From: a candidate division FCPU426 bacterium
GTDB taxonomy: Bacteria > Oederibacteriota > JAAXVQ01 > JAUVAV01
DNA length: 64,000 bases
Assembly (NCBI GenBank): GCA_030591525.1
Contig: JAUVAV010000002.1
Span: 39,652-103,651 of the forward strand
Direction of reading: 5' to 3'
Shown here piece by piece: positions 24,282-33,436 of this stretch (positions are counted from its first letter, which is position 1; every line of letters begins with the position of its first letter). Made by a program: the position numbers and the translations under genes. A model generated the notes under the pieces. The model was not told where the DNA came from and made no database searches. It saw only the letters and a list, made by a program, of their open reading frames with translations.

Positions 24282-25679
24282 TTAAATGCCTAAGGCCTTT
24301 ATTTTATTGAATAAAGTTTTGTAATTAATTTTTAAAAGCCGGGCCGCCTTGACCTTATTCCATCGGGTTTGCTCTAAAACCCGGGTAATGGTTTCATGCT
24401 CAATTTTTCGGCTCACTTCCTGATAAACCTCTCTTAAGGGCCGAATTATCCGGCGGGGTTCAGAGGATACGGTTAGGGGCTCATCTTTTTTGTCAGTTTG
24501 CTCCAGGATTTCCGGCGGGAAATAGGTGCTCTCAATAGTATCACCGGTTGTCAACACGGCCGCCCGTTTAATCACATTGATTAATTCCCTGACATTTCCC
24601 GGCCAGGAATACCGCCGCATTAGCCAACGCGCTTCCGCTGAAAAATCTTTGATGCTTTTATTAAATTGCCGATTGAAGCGATCTAAAAAATGTCGTGCTA
24701 ATAAATCAATTTCCTCGCCCCGCGTTCTCAAGGGAGGCAAGTAAATGGTAAATTCATTTAAGCGGTGAAACAGATCTTCGCGAAACCTACCGGCTCGTAT
24801 CGCGGCTTCTAAGTCCATATTGACCGCCGTAATAAGACGCACATTAATATCAATTTCCCGTTTGCCTCCCAGGCGTTGCAAACTCCGCTCCTCCAATACC
24901 CTCAGAAGTTTAACCTGGGTGTTTAACGGCAGATTTCCGATTTCATCCAGAAAAAGCGTTCCGCCTTGGGCTAATTCAAAACGGCCCGGTTTGTCTTTAT
25001 GCGCTCCCGTAAACGCCCCGCGTTCATATCCAAATAATTCCGACTCTACCAGCGTTTCCGGCAAAGCGCTGCAATCCACCGAAATCATGGGCTGACCGGC
25101 GCGGTCGCTATGGTCATGGATATATTGCGCAATTAATTCTTTGCCCGTCCCGCTCTCCCCTATGATCAGTACCGTTACATCGTAATGGGAGATATGCTCA
25201 ACGATTTTCATGACTTTTTGCATTTGCGGGCTGGACCACACTAAAGGACAGCTTTTTTGATCGGTGATCTGACGCTTTAAGTTATCCACCTCGTTCATCA
25301 AGCAGCTGGTTTTCAGGGCATTTTCCAAAGTAACGCATAATTCGTCTACATTCAGAGGCTTGCTAAGATAGTCATAGGCTCCCATTTTCATGGCACGTAC
25401 CGCAACCTCTACGGTATCACCAGCAGAAAGAATTATAACCGGCAGTCTATTAAATCGTTCTTTTATCCGCCGCAGCAGTTCCAACCCATCCGCGCCGGGA
25501 AGTTGCAAATCCAGCAAAATCAAATCCGGTTGTATGCTTGCGGCTATTTCCAAGCCGCGCTCTCCACTAAACGCCGTATGGACCTCAAAACCCTTTTTAG
25601 AAAGAACCTCCTTAACTGTCCAACAAATTTCCGGTTCGTTGTTTATAATAAATATTTTTTGCGTGGCAGCTTGTTCCAT
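24282..25679 (-). CDS. NtrC-family sigma-54 activator with atypical receiver
   Basis: 465 aa: receiver (1-120), AAA+ sigma-54 interaction domain (about 145-380; Walker A GESGTGKEL, GAFTGAHKD loop, LFLDEIGNLPL) and a C-terminal Fis-type helix-turn-helix (AARLLKINYKTLFNKIKAL). The receiver keeps Asp57 (LILLDLQLPG) and Lys (LSKPLN), but the usual Asp-Asp metal pair is Asn13-Asn14 (IINNEPEI). Phosphorylation may therefore be impaired, although Glu15 is kept. It activates sigma-54 promoters; with fliA next door, flagellar control is likely (inference). Confidence 0.93.
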   Translation of the reverse strand: MEQAATQKIFIINNEPEICWTVKEVLSKKGFEVHTAFSGERGLEIAASIQPDLILLDLQLPGADGLELLRRIKERFNRLPVIILSAGDTVEVAVRAMKMGAYDYLSKPLNVDELCVTLENALKTSCLMNEVDNLKRQITDQKSCPLVWSSPQMQKVMKIVEHISHYDVTVLIIGESGTGKELIAQYIHDHSDRAGQPMISVDCSALPETLVESELFGYERGAFTGAHKDKPGRFELAQGGTLFLDEIGNLPLNTQVKLLRVLEERSLQRLGGKREIDINVRLITAVNMDLEAAIRAGRFREDLFHRLNEFTIYLPPLRTRGEEIDLLARHFLDRFNRQFNKSIKDFSAEARWLMRRYSWPGNVRELINVIKRAAVLTTGDTIESTYFPPEILEQTDKKDEPLTVSSEPRRIIRPLREVYQEVSRKIEHETITRVLEQTRWNKVKAARLLKINYKTLFNKIKALGI

Positions 25680-25784
25680 GCTTTTTCACCTTGTTGGTTA
25701 TTTACTAAAATATATGCAATATTTATACCATTTTTAAAAAACTGCCAAATTGAAGTATCGCCAAAAGCCTTTTTCCAGAGAATT

Positions 25785-25875
25785 CCCCTGATTTTGTCAT
25801 TCCGAGGAAGCGAAGCGATTGAGAAATCTCCTTGAAAATCAGGGGTTTTAGAGATTCCTCGCTTCGCTCGGAATT
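25785..25875. repeat. Dispersed TGTCATTCCGAGG-type inverted repeat
   Basis: CCCCTGATTTTG pairs with AAAATCAGGGG, and TTCCGAGGAAGCGAAGCGA pairs with CGCTTCGCTCGGAA across 25785-25874. Relatives lie at 27624-27710 and 32700-32730. The remainder of the 25680-26034 gap is AT-rich and shows no gene. Confidence 0.7.
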
Positions 25876-26034
25876 AGATTTTGAGAAGAAAAAACTTATG
25901 GGAGACGGTGCTCAAATGAAAGAGAAGGGGGCCGGTTAAAATAGAAACGTATAAAATTAAGAAATTTTCGGGATTTTTTTAACTACTAAATACTTTCCGG
26001 CTCGGATTAGGAAAAAAAAACCATATTGCAGGGA

Positions 26035-26232
26035 TTAGAATGCCGATTCTTCGGAAAACCACTTATCTACCACATCCTTACCCGAAACGTGATAATTATT
26101 GCTTTTAATTAAATGCTTTAAGGTTTCCACTTTTTTTCTTTTAAAAAAAACCCGTTTTTTATAGGTTTCCGACAATAATATAAGTAAACCATGTATTTCT
26201 TTATTATTTCGGCTTTTAAATGAATTTAACAT
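26035..26232 (-). CDS. flgM: FlgM-like anti-sigma-28 factor
   Basis: 65 aa from the ATG at 26232, which has GAGG 6 nt upstream; the frame is open to 26307, but that part runs into a repeat and lacks a ribosome site. The C-terminal half KKVETLKHLIKSNNYHVSGK, then DVVDKWFSEE, matches the FlgM sigma-binding helices (compare KVxxLKxxIxxGxYxVdxxxVAdkll). FlgM holds sigma-28 inactive until the hook is finished. It is 355 nt upstream of the NtrC-type gene, with fliA beyond. The N-terminal part is short and atypical. Confidence 0.72.
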   Translation of the reverse strand: MLNSFKSRNNKEIHGLLILLSETYKKRVFFKRKKVETLKHLIKSNNYHVSGKDVVDKWFSEESAF

Positions 26233-26373
26233 GTCTAACCTCGTTGCTTGTTGATAAGTTCCCTGTGCTTTTATTATAACTTCTCTGCTAAGACAGATAA
26301 AATTCATTGCACTAGGAGACTGTCGGACTTAAGTCTTTCTCTTATCTACACGCTTGAAAGTACGGAGATTCCG

Positions 26374-27525
26374 TTACCTTTCACTTCCTTTTCGTATGTT
26401 TTTAGTATCGGCTATTGCCTCCCTGGGCTTAAGGCATATTTTATCTTTCGAGCCCGGCAGAAAAATATTAAAAGTCGTACCCTGATGGGGCGTTGAATCT
26501 ACTTTTATATCTCCTTTTAATTCATCTATTATCATTTTAACCATAAAAAGGCCCAACCCTGATCCGCTGATTTTTCGGCTGAAAAAAGGTTCAAAAAGGT
26601 GTTCTATATCTTCCTTGCCAATACCCTCCCCAGTATCTTTGATTTCAACACAGACTGTATCCTTATCTGCCTGCCGGGTGGAGATATACAGTTCCCCTCC
26701 TCCCGGCATACTGTCTAAGGCATTTAATAAAACATTTAAAAAAGTGCGCTGCAGGTGTTCCTCATCCCCTCTAACCCGGGCTAAATCCTGCTCAAATTTG
26801 AAATGCAAATTGACCCCGTGAGCCAGACATTTTTCCCGGATAAATCCGGAGACATTCTGCAAGCAGACATTCAGATCTATTATATCACTTTTCAATTTGA
26901 TCGGGCGGGCCATAACCAGTAACTCCCGGATAATACCGTCAATCTCGGATATTTTTCTTAAAATCGTAGCCATCATTTCCCGGTGATCATCCTGAATGGT
27001 CTTTTTGTTTTTTATATATTGAACCGAGGCGCTGATAATTGAAAGAGGATTCCGTATCTCATGGGCCATGGCCGCAGCTAACTGTCCGACCGCCGCCATG
27101 CGCTCCGCTTTAAGCAGATCCTGGCGAGTCTTTAAAAGATCGTTATAAAGACGTTTGATCCTGAGCATCACCTGAACTTTGGCCAGCAGTTCCTCGTGAT
27201 CAAAAGGCTTCAGAATATAATCATCTATGCCCCTTTCCAGGCTTTTTATCTTGCCTTCCCGGGAATTAATTCCGGTAACCATTATTATAGGAATATAAGG
27301 GAGGGTTTTATCATCTCTAACCCGGGCACAGATTTCCATGCCGGAAAAATCGCTCATCTTCTCATCAAGAATAATCAGGTCCGGGTTCTTCTGGTAGATT
27401 TGTTCCAGCGCTTTTTCTCCGCTGGAAATCTCAGTCACCGCATAGCCTTCCTGTTTCAGAATAACCTGATAAAGCTTTAAAATATCCTCATCATCATCCA
27501 CGCAATAAATCTTTTCATCTGCCAT
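26374..27525 (-). CDS. Receiver-histidine kinase hybrid (cytosolic)
   Basis: 383 aa: N-terminal receiver (1-120; DDDED pocket, Asp54 in LIILDEKMS, Thr84, Lys106), a coiled linker, HisKA with His155 (AAMAHEIRNPLSII), and HATPase with the N box (FLNVLLNALDSM), DTGEGIG and GSGLGLFMV. No membrane segment, so it senses a cytosolic or relayed signal. The receiver-first layout suggests that phosphorylation of Asp54 modulates the kinase. It may phosphorylate the nearby regulators (inference from position). Confidence 0.93.
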   Translation of the reverse strand: MADEKIYCVDDDEDILKLYQVILKQEGYAVTEISSGEKALEQIYQKNPDLIILDEKMSDFSGMEICARVRDDKTLPYIPIIMVTGINSREGKIKSLERGIDDYILKPFDHEELLAKVQVMLRIKRLYNDLLKTRQDLLKAERMAAVGQLAAAMAHEIRNPLSIISASVQYIKNKKTIQDDHREMMATILRKISEIDGIIRELLVMARPIKLKSDIIDLNVCLQNVSGFIREKCLAHGVNLHFKFEQDLARVRGDEEHLQRTFLNVLLNALDSMPGGGELYISTRQADKDTVCVEIKDTGEGIGKEDIEHLFEPFFSRKISGSGLGLFMVKMIIDELKGDIKVDSTPHQGTTFNIFLPGSKDKICLKPREAIADTKNIRKGSER

Positions 27526-27589
27526 CGCTCCGCTCCCCCTCTCTTCCAGCCTTTTGCGATATCTTTTCCGAAACTATCTTATTTTCTTG

Positions 27590-27720
27590 GGACTGTCTCT
27601 AATGAGCTTTTACTCTAAAAAATGTCATTCCGAGGCTCTGCCGAGGAATCATATAGAACACTTGATATTCAAGCATTTTCTTAGATATCCCTCGTTTCAT
27701 TCGGAATGACAAGCTCACGG
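27590..27720. repeat. Dispersed inverted repeats in the 400-nt divergent region
   Basis: TGTCATTCCGAGGCTCTGCC at about 27624 is matched by ATTCGGAATGACA near 27710, forming a long imperfect palindrome; the same sequence recurs at 32702. The region 27526-27928 otherwise carries only the promoter of the downstream gene. Confidence 0.6.
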
Positions 27721-27862
27721 AATTTGGCTGAAAATGGCTTTTGGCGATTATTCTTTTTTCAGCATCCCTATGTTATCCTTTCATAATATTTATAGCAAGG
27801 ATTTCTTGACCACCTTTCCGGTTCCTGGCTCCCGGAAGAACCTTTAAAGCCTTCCCCGGGGC

Positions 27863-27891
27863 TTGACTTTTCCAGCCGTGTATCCTAGAAT
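27863..27891 (+). promoter_or_regulatory. Sigma-70 promoter for the TPR-transpeptidase gene
   Basis: TTGACT (27863-27868) and TAGAAT (27886-27891) are separated by exactly 17 nt, 37 nt before the ATG at 27929. Confidence 0.6.
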
Positions 27892-27928
27892 CTAAAATCA
27901 TTTCAAAATAATCCGACAAGGAAACCAT

Positions 27929-29722
27929 ATGCCTCTCTCCTTTAAAAGCCGGCGTAAACAGCAACATAGAAAACGGCAACTTCTGGTTGGCTCCCTGATT
28001 GCCCTGGTTTTTTTAAGCGCTATAATCTACCTTTATAGTTGCCGTCTGCACGTCGTAATCAGCATGAATAAGGGCCGGGTTTATCTGCAACAGGGAAATC
28101 TTGACCAGTCTTTGTTTGAATTCAACCGGGTTCTGGAATTACACGCCAACCATGCCCAGGCTATCGATGCTATTGGATTGATCTATCTTACGCAGGGAGA
28201 TTTGGTGCGCGCGGAAATAAAATACGAACAGGCTATCAAGCAGGGTCTCAAAGCCAACCGCCGTTTCAATCATGTCAAAGTCGGCAATGCTTATCTGGCC
28301 CGCGGCATCTATGCTCCCGCCGAGCTCGAATTCCGCCACGCCCTGGACCTGACTCCACGGAGCACCGAAGCTCAACTGGGACACGCCCTTGCTCTGCATG
28401 CCTTGGGCCGAGTCACGGAAGCCGTGGACGCATATCGGGAAAGTTTGGCTTTAAATCCCGACCTTAAGCTGGCCCAGGTTAAGTTGCAGCAGGCCCGCCA
28501 GGAATTGGAAAAGGGATTTATTTCTTATATCCACGATTGCCAAGGCAAACCTCTGGCCCGTTTTACCGTACGGCAGAATGCCGGACGCCGTTACTATTCC
28601 ATGGCTCAATATACCGCGCACCTTATCGGCTATGTGAGCGAAAAACATGGTTCCACCGGACTGGAACGCGCTTTGGCCTCATATCTTCCCGGCAATACGG
28701 TCACCCTTACCATCGACTCCGAATGGCAGCGGGCCGCCGATCAGGCCATGGGCTGGAGAAAAGGCTCCTTAGTGGCTTTAAATCCCCGGACCGGCGAAAT
28801 TCTCGCCCTGGTAAATCATCCCTCTTTTAACCCTAACCGGATTGACAAGGATTGGAAAAAAAATGTCCGGAATAAAAATCAGCCTTTAAAAAATCGCGCT
28901 CTGGAAGGGCTGTACAAACCGGGTTCGATCTTTAAAATCATCACTTCCGCCGCGGCCCTGGAAACCGAGTTGGACATGACAAGGATTTTTCCTATTACCT
29001 GCGTAGGCGCTGTCCGTTATAGCGGGAAGGCTTTTTGGTGCTGGCGAAGACATGGCCGGATCACTTCGTTGCAGAGTGCGCTGGATACTTCCTGTAATCT
29101 GGCCATGGCGGAAGTCGGTTTCGCTCTGGGTCCGGACCGCCTTTATGAATATTCTAATAAATTCGGGTTCGGTCTCCCGATCACCTTTGCTTTTCAATCC
29201 GAAGAGGTTGAACTTTCTTATCCTATTGCCACTACCAGCGCCCCCATGGTTAGCGACCATCGCTTCGACCTGGCCCAGCGCTCCTGCGGCTTGGGAGAAG
29301 ATATTTTGATTACGCCTCTGCATGCCGCCATGCTGGCCGCCGCTATTGCCAACCAAGGTCGTATGTTGGCGCCATTTTTCATTAAGGAAATAAAAAATAT
29401 TCGCGGCAAGATTCTCGCTCAAGGCGTCCCAAAAGTCATGCTGACACCCATCCGTCCCGAAACCGCTGATAAAATTAAGGCCTTTATGGTTGACACGGTT
29501 CGCCATGGTATCGGCAAAAAAGCCCGGGTGAAAGGCATCACTGTGGCTGGAAAAACCGGAACTACCGGCGATTCCAAGCACGGTTTAAACGGCTGGTTTA
29601 TCTGTTTCGCTCCGGCGGAAAATCCCGAGGTGGCCGTAGCTATCTATACGGAAAAGGAAGGCACGGGCATGGACATGGCCGCTCCCATCGCCCGGCTGTT
29701 TCTCCAGGCAGTGTTGAAATAG
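27929..29722 (+). CDS. TPR-penicillin-binding transpeptidase fusion
   Basis: 597 aa, type II membrane protein. A basic N-terminus and one membrane segment (about 19-38) are followed by TPR repeats (about 44-190; GRVYLQQGNLDQSLFEFNRV and similar) and a penicillin-binding transpeptidase domain (about 260-590). Catalytic motifs: Ser333-x-x-Lys336 (KPGSIFKI), SCN in DTSCNLAMAE and KTGT in VAGKTGTT. The domain cross-links peptidoglycan in the FtsI/RodA-partner class. TPR in place of the usual pedestal domain is unusual and suggests protein docking. AAGGAAA lies 5 nt before the ATG. It is a single plus-strand gene among minus-strand operons. Confidence 0.9.
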   Translation: MPLSFKSRRKQQHRKRQLLVGSLIALVFLSAIIYLYSCRLHVVISMNKGRVYLQQGNLDQSLFEFNRVLELHANHAQAIDAIGLIYLTQGDLVRAEIKYEQAIKQGLKANRRFNHVKVGNAYLARGIYAPAELEFRHALDLTPRSTEAQLGHALALHALGRVTEAVDAYRESLALNPDLKLAQVKLQQARQELEKGFISYIHDCQGKPLARFTVRQNAGRRYYSMAQYTAHLIGYVSEKHGSTGLERALASYLPGNTVTLTIDSEWQRAADQAMGWRKGSLVALNPRTGEILALVNHPSFNPNRIDKDWKKNVRNKNQPLKNRALEGLYKPGSIFKIITSAAALETELDMTRIFPITCVGAVRYSGKAFWCWRRHGRITSLQSALDTSCNLAMAEVGFALGPDRLYEYSNKFGFGLPITFAFQSEEVELSYPIATTSAPMVSDHRFDLAQRSCGLGEDILITPLHAAMLAAAIANQGRMLAPFFIKEIKNIRGKILAQGVPKVMLTPIRPETADKIKAFMVDTVRHGIGKKARVKGITVAGKTGTTGDSKHGLNGWFICFAPAENPEVAVAIYTEKEGTGMDMAAPIARLFLQAVLK

Positions 29723-29732
29723 TTAAGGAGTA

Positions 29733-30305
29733 TTAGGGATGCTTTCCCAGCCGGCACTCGGCCAGCATGGTATGTACTGCCCCGTTGGATTGTAAATCCG
29801 AACGCATGACATTCACTTTCTCGATCAGCATAGCAGCGGCGGAGCTGGGGGCTGAATTGAAAAATCCCGGGGGCAGCTCGAGGCGTCTGTTTGACCGCAC
29901 CCTTCCAAGCGTAAGATGGGGGATATATTTCCTTTGCTCCAAGTTAAAACCTCTGCTTGACAGGGCCTGGAAAATGTTTGTCTGCAGAGTTATCATTTCG
30001 GCCTCGCCCTGGGAAAGACCAAGCCAAATAATTCGCGGCTGTCCTGGGGAAGGGAAAACGCCCAGCCTTCCCAGGCTGATGAAAAAAGGAGCCGTACCCT
30101 CCAACGCCTTATGACACGCCTGGATTATTGCGGGCAGCCGTTCTTCCTCAATCGAACCAAAAAAAATCAGTGTGAAATGAAGTTTATCCGCCTGGCTCCA
30201 GCTTATACCGGACAGCTTCTTCTTCATTCCACGCAGACGTTCCTCTACCTCACGCCGTAGCGGGGACGACAGCTCCGCGGATATAAATGTCCGTATCTCA
30301 GCCAT
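29733..30305 (-). CDS. thpR: RNA 2',3'-cyclic phosphodiesterase
   Basis: 190 aa, 2H phosphoesterase fold. The two HxT motifs are HFTLIFFG (first third) and HLTLGRVRS (second half), spaced as in ThpR/LigT. The enzyme opens 2',3'-cyclic phosphates on RNA ends. It starts with MAEIRTFISAELSSPL, typical for the family. It is convergent with the transpeptidase gene (10 nt between stops) and 30 nt after the slipin gene. Confidence 0.93.
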   Translation of the reverse strand: MAEIRTFISAELSSPLRREVEERLRGMKKKLSGISWSQADKLHFTLIFFGSIEEERLPAIIQACHKALEGTAPFFISLGRLGVFPSPGQPRIIWLGLSQGEAEMITLQTNIFQALSSRGFNLEQRKYIPHLTLGRVRSNRRLELPPGFFNSAPSSAAAMLIEKVNVMRSDLQSNGAVHTMLAECRLGKHP

Positions 30306-30335
30306 CTCAGTTTTCCGCTTACATCCTCTCCCGGC

Positions 30336-31193
30336 CTATTTTCTGACGTGTGCCCCTTTCACGCGCTCGATAATGGGCTGAAGAAAATTCATAAATTCCA
30401 TGGGCACGATGTACTTAGCCGACGGACTTTCGCCAATCCCTTTCAGCGCCTCCAGGTATTGCAAGCTAATGGTTTTATCATCCACAAGCCGGGCCGCCGC
30501 AAATATCTTTTCCAAAGCCTGGGAATACCCCTCGGCTTCGAGTATCTTGGCCTGACGCTCACCCTCAGCAGCTAAAATTTTCGATTGCCGTTCACCTTCG
30601 GCCACGGTTATGGCAAACTGCTTCTTGCCGTCCGCTTCCAGCACGATTGCCCGGCGGGTGCGTTCCGCCGCCATCTGCTTGTTCATGGCATCCTGGACAT
30701 CGGACGGCGGCTCGATCTCGCGGATCTCCACAGTAGTGACCTTTACTCCCCAGCGTTCGGTCACATCATCCAGTTTGGCTCTCAGCAGGCGGTTGATTTC
30801 CTCCCGCTTGGCTAAAACATCATCCAATGGAATATCGCCCACTACGGCCCGCAAAGTGGTCATGGCAATTCCCTGCGCAGCACCGGAAAAATTCCTGACC
30901 TCGACCACGGAATGCACCGGTTCGGTTACTTTAAGGTAAATTAAAAAATCAATGGCAATGGGCGCATTATCCTTGGTAATGCAGGTCTGGGATGGTATCT
31001 CGAGAAATATCTCCCGCAGGTCGACGTTAACCACTTTATCTATAAAGGGAATTATTACTACCAGGCCCGGCCCTCGCTGGCCTTTGCAGGCTCCCAGCCG
31101 GAACAGTACCAGGCGTTGGTATTCCGGCACAATCTTAACCGCCATCAACACGAGAATGACCAGCGCTATCAGTATTACTATTAAGAAACCCAT
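30336..31193 (-). CDS. Slipin/stomatin-like SPFH-domain membrane protein
   Basis: 285 aa. One N-terminal membrane segment (FLIVILIALVILVLMAVKI) is followed by a band 7 domain (VPEYQRLVLFRLGACKGQRG) and a helical flotillin-like region with EGERQ repeats (about 205-235). These proteins form oligomeric cages in the membrane. It lies 4 nt behind the NfeD-type protease gene; the slipin-NfeD pair is a widely conserved operon in which the protease is thought to process the slipin. Confidence 0.93.
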   Translation of the reverse strand: MGFLIVILIALVILVLMAVKIVPEYQRLVLFRLGACKGQRGPGLVVIIPFIDKVVNVDLREIFLEIPSQTCITKDNAPIAIDFLIYLKVTEPVHSVVEVRNFSGAAQGIAMTTLRAVVGDIPLDDVLAKREEINRLLRAKLDDVTERWGVKVTTVEIREIEPPSDVQDAMNKQMAAERTRRAIVLEADGKKQFAITVAEGERQSKILAAEGERQAKILEAEGYSQALEKIFAAARLVDDKTISLQYLEALKGIGESPSAKYIVPMEFMNFLQPIIERVKGAHVRK

Positions 31194-31197
31194 TAAT

Positions 31198-32547
31198 TTA
31201 TTCCTCCTTGTGGTTTTTAAAATCCCCTGCTGGGCCGCAGGTCCGAACCTTAAGTCTTAATCCCTTAACTTCCAATACTTCCACTTCCTGCCCTGGCTCA
31301 AGTTTTCCGGAATCCGGCGTAACCAGCCAGTCATCTCCCTGAACATGTATCATTACGCCTCCCAGGGTTCCGGGCTTGACATAGCCGCGCGTACCAGTCA
31401 AGCTCTCCATTCCGGAAATCACCTTCGCCTTGCGCAGCCGGATTACCACATAAATAAATAAAACAACATAAGCCGCCGAGATTGCGAGCATACTCCAAAT
31501 AATGGAATGCGCAACCTTGAAGGCCGGTAATTCCGAGGGAAAAACCATAAATGAACCCAAGAGCAAGGCTGCCAGTCCGCCAAGCGCCAATATCCCTTGA
31601 CTGGCAACGAATATTTCCAAAACCAGTAATATGGCTCCCAGAGCCAGCAGCAGCATGCCGGCCATGGAGATCGGCAGGCCGCCGAATCCCATTAAAGCCA
31701 GCAAAATACTGATAGCTCCGGCTACGCCGGGCAGAATAGCACCCGGGCTGGCCAGTTCGTAGATAATACCATATATCCCGACCAGGAAAAGCACATAAGT
31801 TACATTTGGATTAGTCAGGGCATGCAAAAATCTTTCATGCCCGCGCATGGGCAGATCCCGGATTTCTGCTCCAGCCAAATTGAGCCGGGAGCGGCCTTGT
31901 GCCAGCTTAACCTCTTTTCCCTCAAGTTTTTTTAACAAAGTGTTGATATCCGGAACCACCATATCCGCTATCCCGTGTTTAACTGCATCCTCAGCCGGCA
32001 GGGAGGCGCTTTTTTCGACCATCCGTGCAGCCCATTTTTCATTCCGGCCTCTCTGCCGGGCCAGGCCGATGATATAAGCAATAGCATCATTAGTCACTTT
32101 AGAGGAAGCTTTTGTTCCTTGCAGATCAACCGGATGGGCGGCGCCGATATTGGTTCCCGGAGTCATGGCGAGGACATGCGCAGCCATGCCCATAAATGCA
32201 CCGGCCGAGGCTGCCCGCGCACCGGATGGATGCACAAAAACCGCTATTCCCACCTTGGCATTGAGCAGACGCTTGGTAATCCCACGCATGGATTTATCCA
32301 GTCCGCCGGGCGTATCCAGCACCAGAACTACCAGCGAAGCCTGTTCCTTCTCCGCCCGGGTGATTCCCCGGTCTATATACTTGGCAACTATGGGATCAAT
32401 AATGCCTTCGACTTCCAAACGGATAACCGGACCCGGCGGAGAAAGGGCCGGCTTATCCAGCGCAGAAGATGACTCCGCAAGCAAATCCCCGGCCACGAAT
32501 AACCAGCACACGGCCAGACCCGCTATATACCACTTGGTCCGAAGCAC
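31198..32547 (-). CDS. NfeD-family membrane serine protease (ClpP-like)
   Basis: 449 aa from a GTG at 32547 with AGGAGG 7 nt upstream; the frame is open to 32577. Signal peptide first, then a ClpP-class protease domain (VLVLDTPGGLDKSM; catalytic Ser in SGARAASAGAFMGMAAH), four or five membrane segments, and a C-terminal OB-fold NfeD domain (GTRGYVKPGTLGGVMIHVQG). It is the long form that carries both protease and NfeD parts. It is paired with the slipin gene 4 nt downstream. Role: membrane quality control, by family. Confidence 0.93.
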   Translation of the reverse strand: MLRTKWYIAGLAVCWLFVAGDLLAESSSALDKPALSPPGPVIRLEVEGIIDPIVAKYIDRGITRAEKEQASLVVLVLDTPGGLDKSMRGITKRLLNAKVGIAVFVHPSGARAASAGAFMGMAAHVLAMTPGTNIGAAHPVDLQGTKASSKVTNDAIAYIIGLARQRGRNEKWAARMVEKSASLPAEDAVKHGIADMVVPDINTLLKKLEGKEVKLAQGRSRLNLAGAEIRDLPMRGHERFLHALTNPNVTYVLFLVGIYGIIYELASPGAILPGVAGAISILLALMGFGGLPISMAGMLLLALGAILLVLEIFVASQGILALGGLAALLLGSFMVFPSELPAFKVAHSIIWSMLAISAAYVVLFIYVVIRLRKAKVISGMESLTGTRGYVKPGTLGGVMIHVQGDDWLVTPDSGKLEPGQEVEVLEVKGLRLKVRTCGPAGDFKNHKEE

Positions 32548-32589
32548 TTTATACCCTCCTGAAAACAGCCGTAGCAATACGGTCTTTCA

Positions 32590-32924
32590 TGTCCCATTAT
32601 TTTTTGACAAAAGATAACCAAAAAAATAATAACACAATTCCGGGGAGTTGCAAGCAGGAATGCTATTGGGGACTGTCGACAAAAGCACAAAAAAACAAGA
32701 TGTCATTCCGAGGCTCTGCCGAGGAATCTCCCAGGAGCCTGTCGGACTTTGTTGTTGACTTGTGATATAATGACAGCAGTTTCCCCCTTTCCAAAAAGGG
32801 GGATTAAGGGGGATTTTATAAAGAACACCATGTTGGACTACAACCAAAACCTCAAGAGTTATTCACAACCGCTCAGAAAAAATATGAACAAAGCGGAAAT
32901 CCGATTTGGGAGTTTCCCTGATGG
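32590..32924. repeat. Repeat-rich intergenic stretch
   Basis: Contains a TGTCATTCCGAGGCTCTGCC unit (about 32702), a CAGGAGCCTGTCGGACTT half element (about 32731) and a CCCCCTTTCCAAAAAGGGGG hairpin (about 32783). Each belongs to a family also present elsewhere in the window. The stop of a toxin-antitoxin pair follows. An 86-codon minus-strand frame here reads through the repeats and is not a gene. Confidence 0.65.
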
Positions 32925-33185
32925 CTAATGTAACGCTACTTTGTGAAGAATTTCCGAAACAAAGGTTTGATACCGTACGCCAAGCTTTTTAGCTTTTTGT
33001 TTAAGATGTTCCAAATCGCGGCTATTTATTCTAATGTTTAATACCGCATCCTTTTTTCGCCGGGAAAGCGCTTGGGAAATTTCCTGCAATTCTTCTTTGC
33101 TGACATCAACATATTTATCTTCTAATAATGCATTTTCTATTTCTTTCTCTTTGAAAGATAATTTAGTGCTTCTCATTCTTTTCAC
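32925..33185 (-). CDS. Ribbon-helix-helix antitoxin, BrnA/CopG-like
   Basis: 86 aa. The second half (DAVLNIRINSRDLEHLKQKA, then LGVRYQTFVSEILHK) is a ribbon-helix-helix DNA-binding unit. The first half is acidic and helical and would bind the toxin. AGAGGTG lies 6 nt before the ATG, inside the end of the toxin gene; the genes overlap by 23 nt. Toxin-first order is the one seen in BrnTA-type modules. AT-rich compared with the genes around it. Confidence 0.82.
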   Translation of the reverse strand: MKRMRSTKLSFKEKEIENALLEDKYVDVSKEELQEISQALSRRKKDAVLNIRINSRDLEHLKQKAKKLGVRYQTFVSEILHKVALH

Positions 33186-33429
33186 CTCTATATTTCCTGG
33201 TATATTTTCTGCTTGGAAATAATGTTTTTAAAAAAATATAATTTTTTTCTATCACATAAGGCGCAACCCATATATATCCTTTGTGTTCAAATAACATAAT
33301 GTTCTGATTGCCGCGAGACGGATGTTTTTTAACTGCAATTAATTTAGAATTAGTTATTTCTTCAAAAGACACCCCTCTTGTCTGCTTAAGACGGTCATTT
33401 TTTAATATGCTCCACTTAATCTCTTTCAT
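33163..33429 (-). CDS. BrnT-like toxin
   Basis: 88 aa. It starts MKEIKWSILKNDRLKQTRGV and continues FEEI..., with LFEHKGYIWVAPYVIEKNYI and LKTLFPSRKYTRKY. The layout resembles the RelE-fold BrnT/DUF4258-like toxins, in which a Lys/Arg/Tyr-rich C-terminus takes part in RNA cleavage. It overlaps the antitoxin gene by 23 nt. The -10 box ends only 7 nt before the ATG, so the transcript should be leaderless. Family assignment rests on pattern, not on a search. Confidence 0.75.
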   Translation of the reverse strand: MKEIKWSILKNDRLKQTRGVSFEEITNSKLIAVKKHPSRGNQNIMLFEHKGYIWVAPYVIEKNYIFLKTLFPSRKYTRKYRGEKNEKH

Positions 33430-33436
33430 TGTAAAA

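Noticed and set aside
27773..27979. 68-codon minus-strand frame at the transpeptidase promoter
   Set aside because: It covers the plus-strand promoter and start region and has no recognisable protein pattern.
32587..32847. 86-codon minus-strand frame
   Set aside because: Composed of three dispersed repeat types; no start signal.
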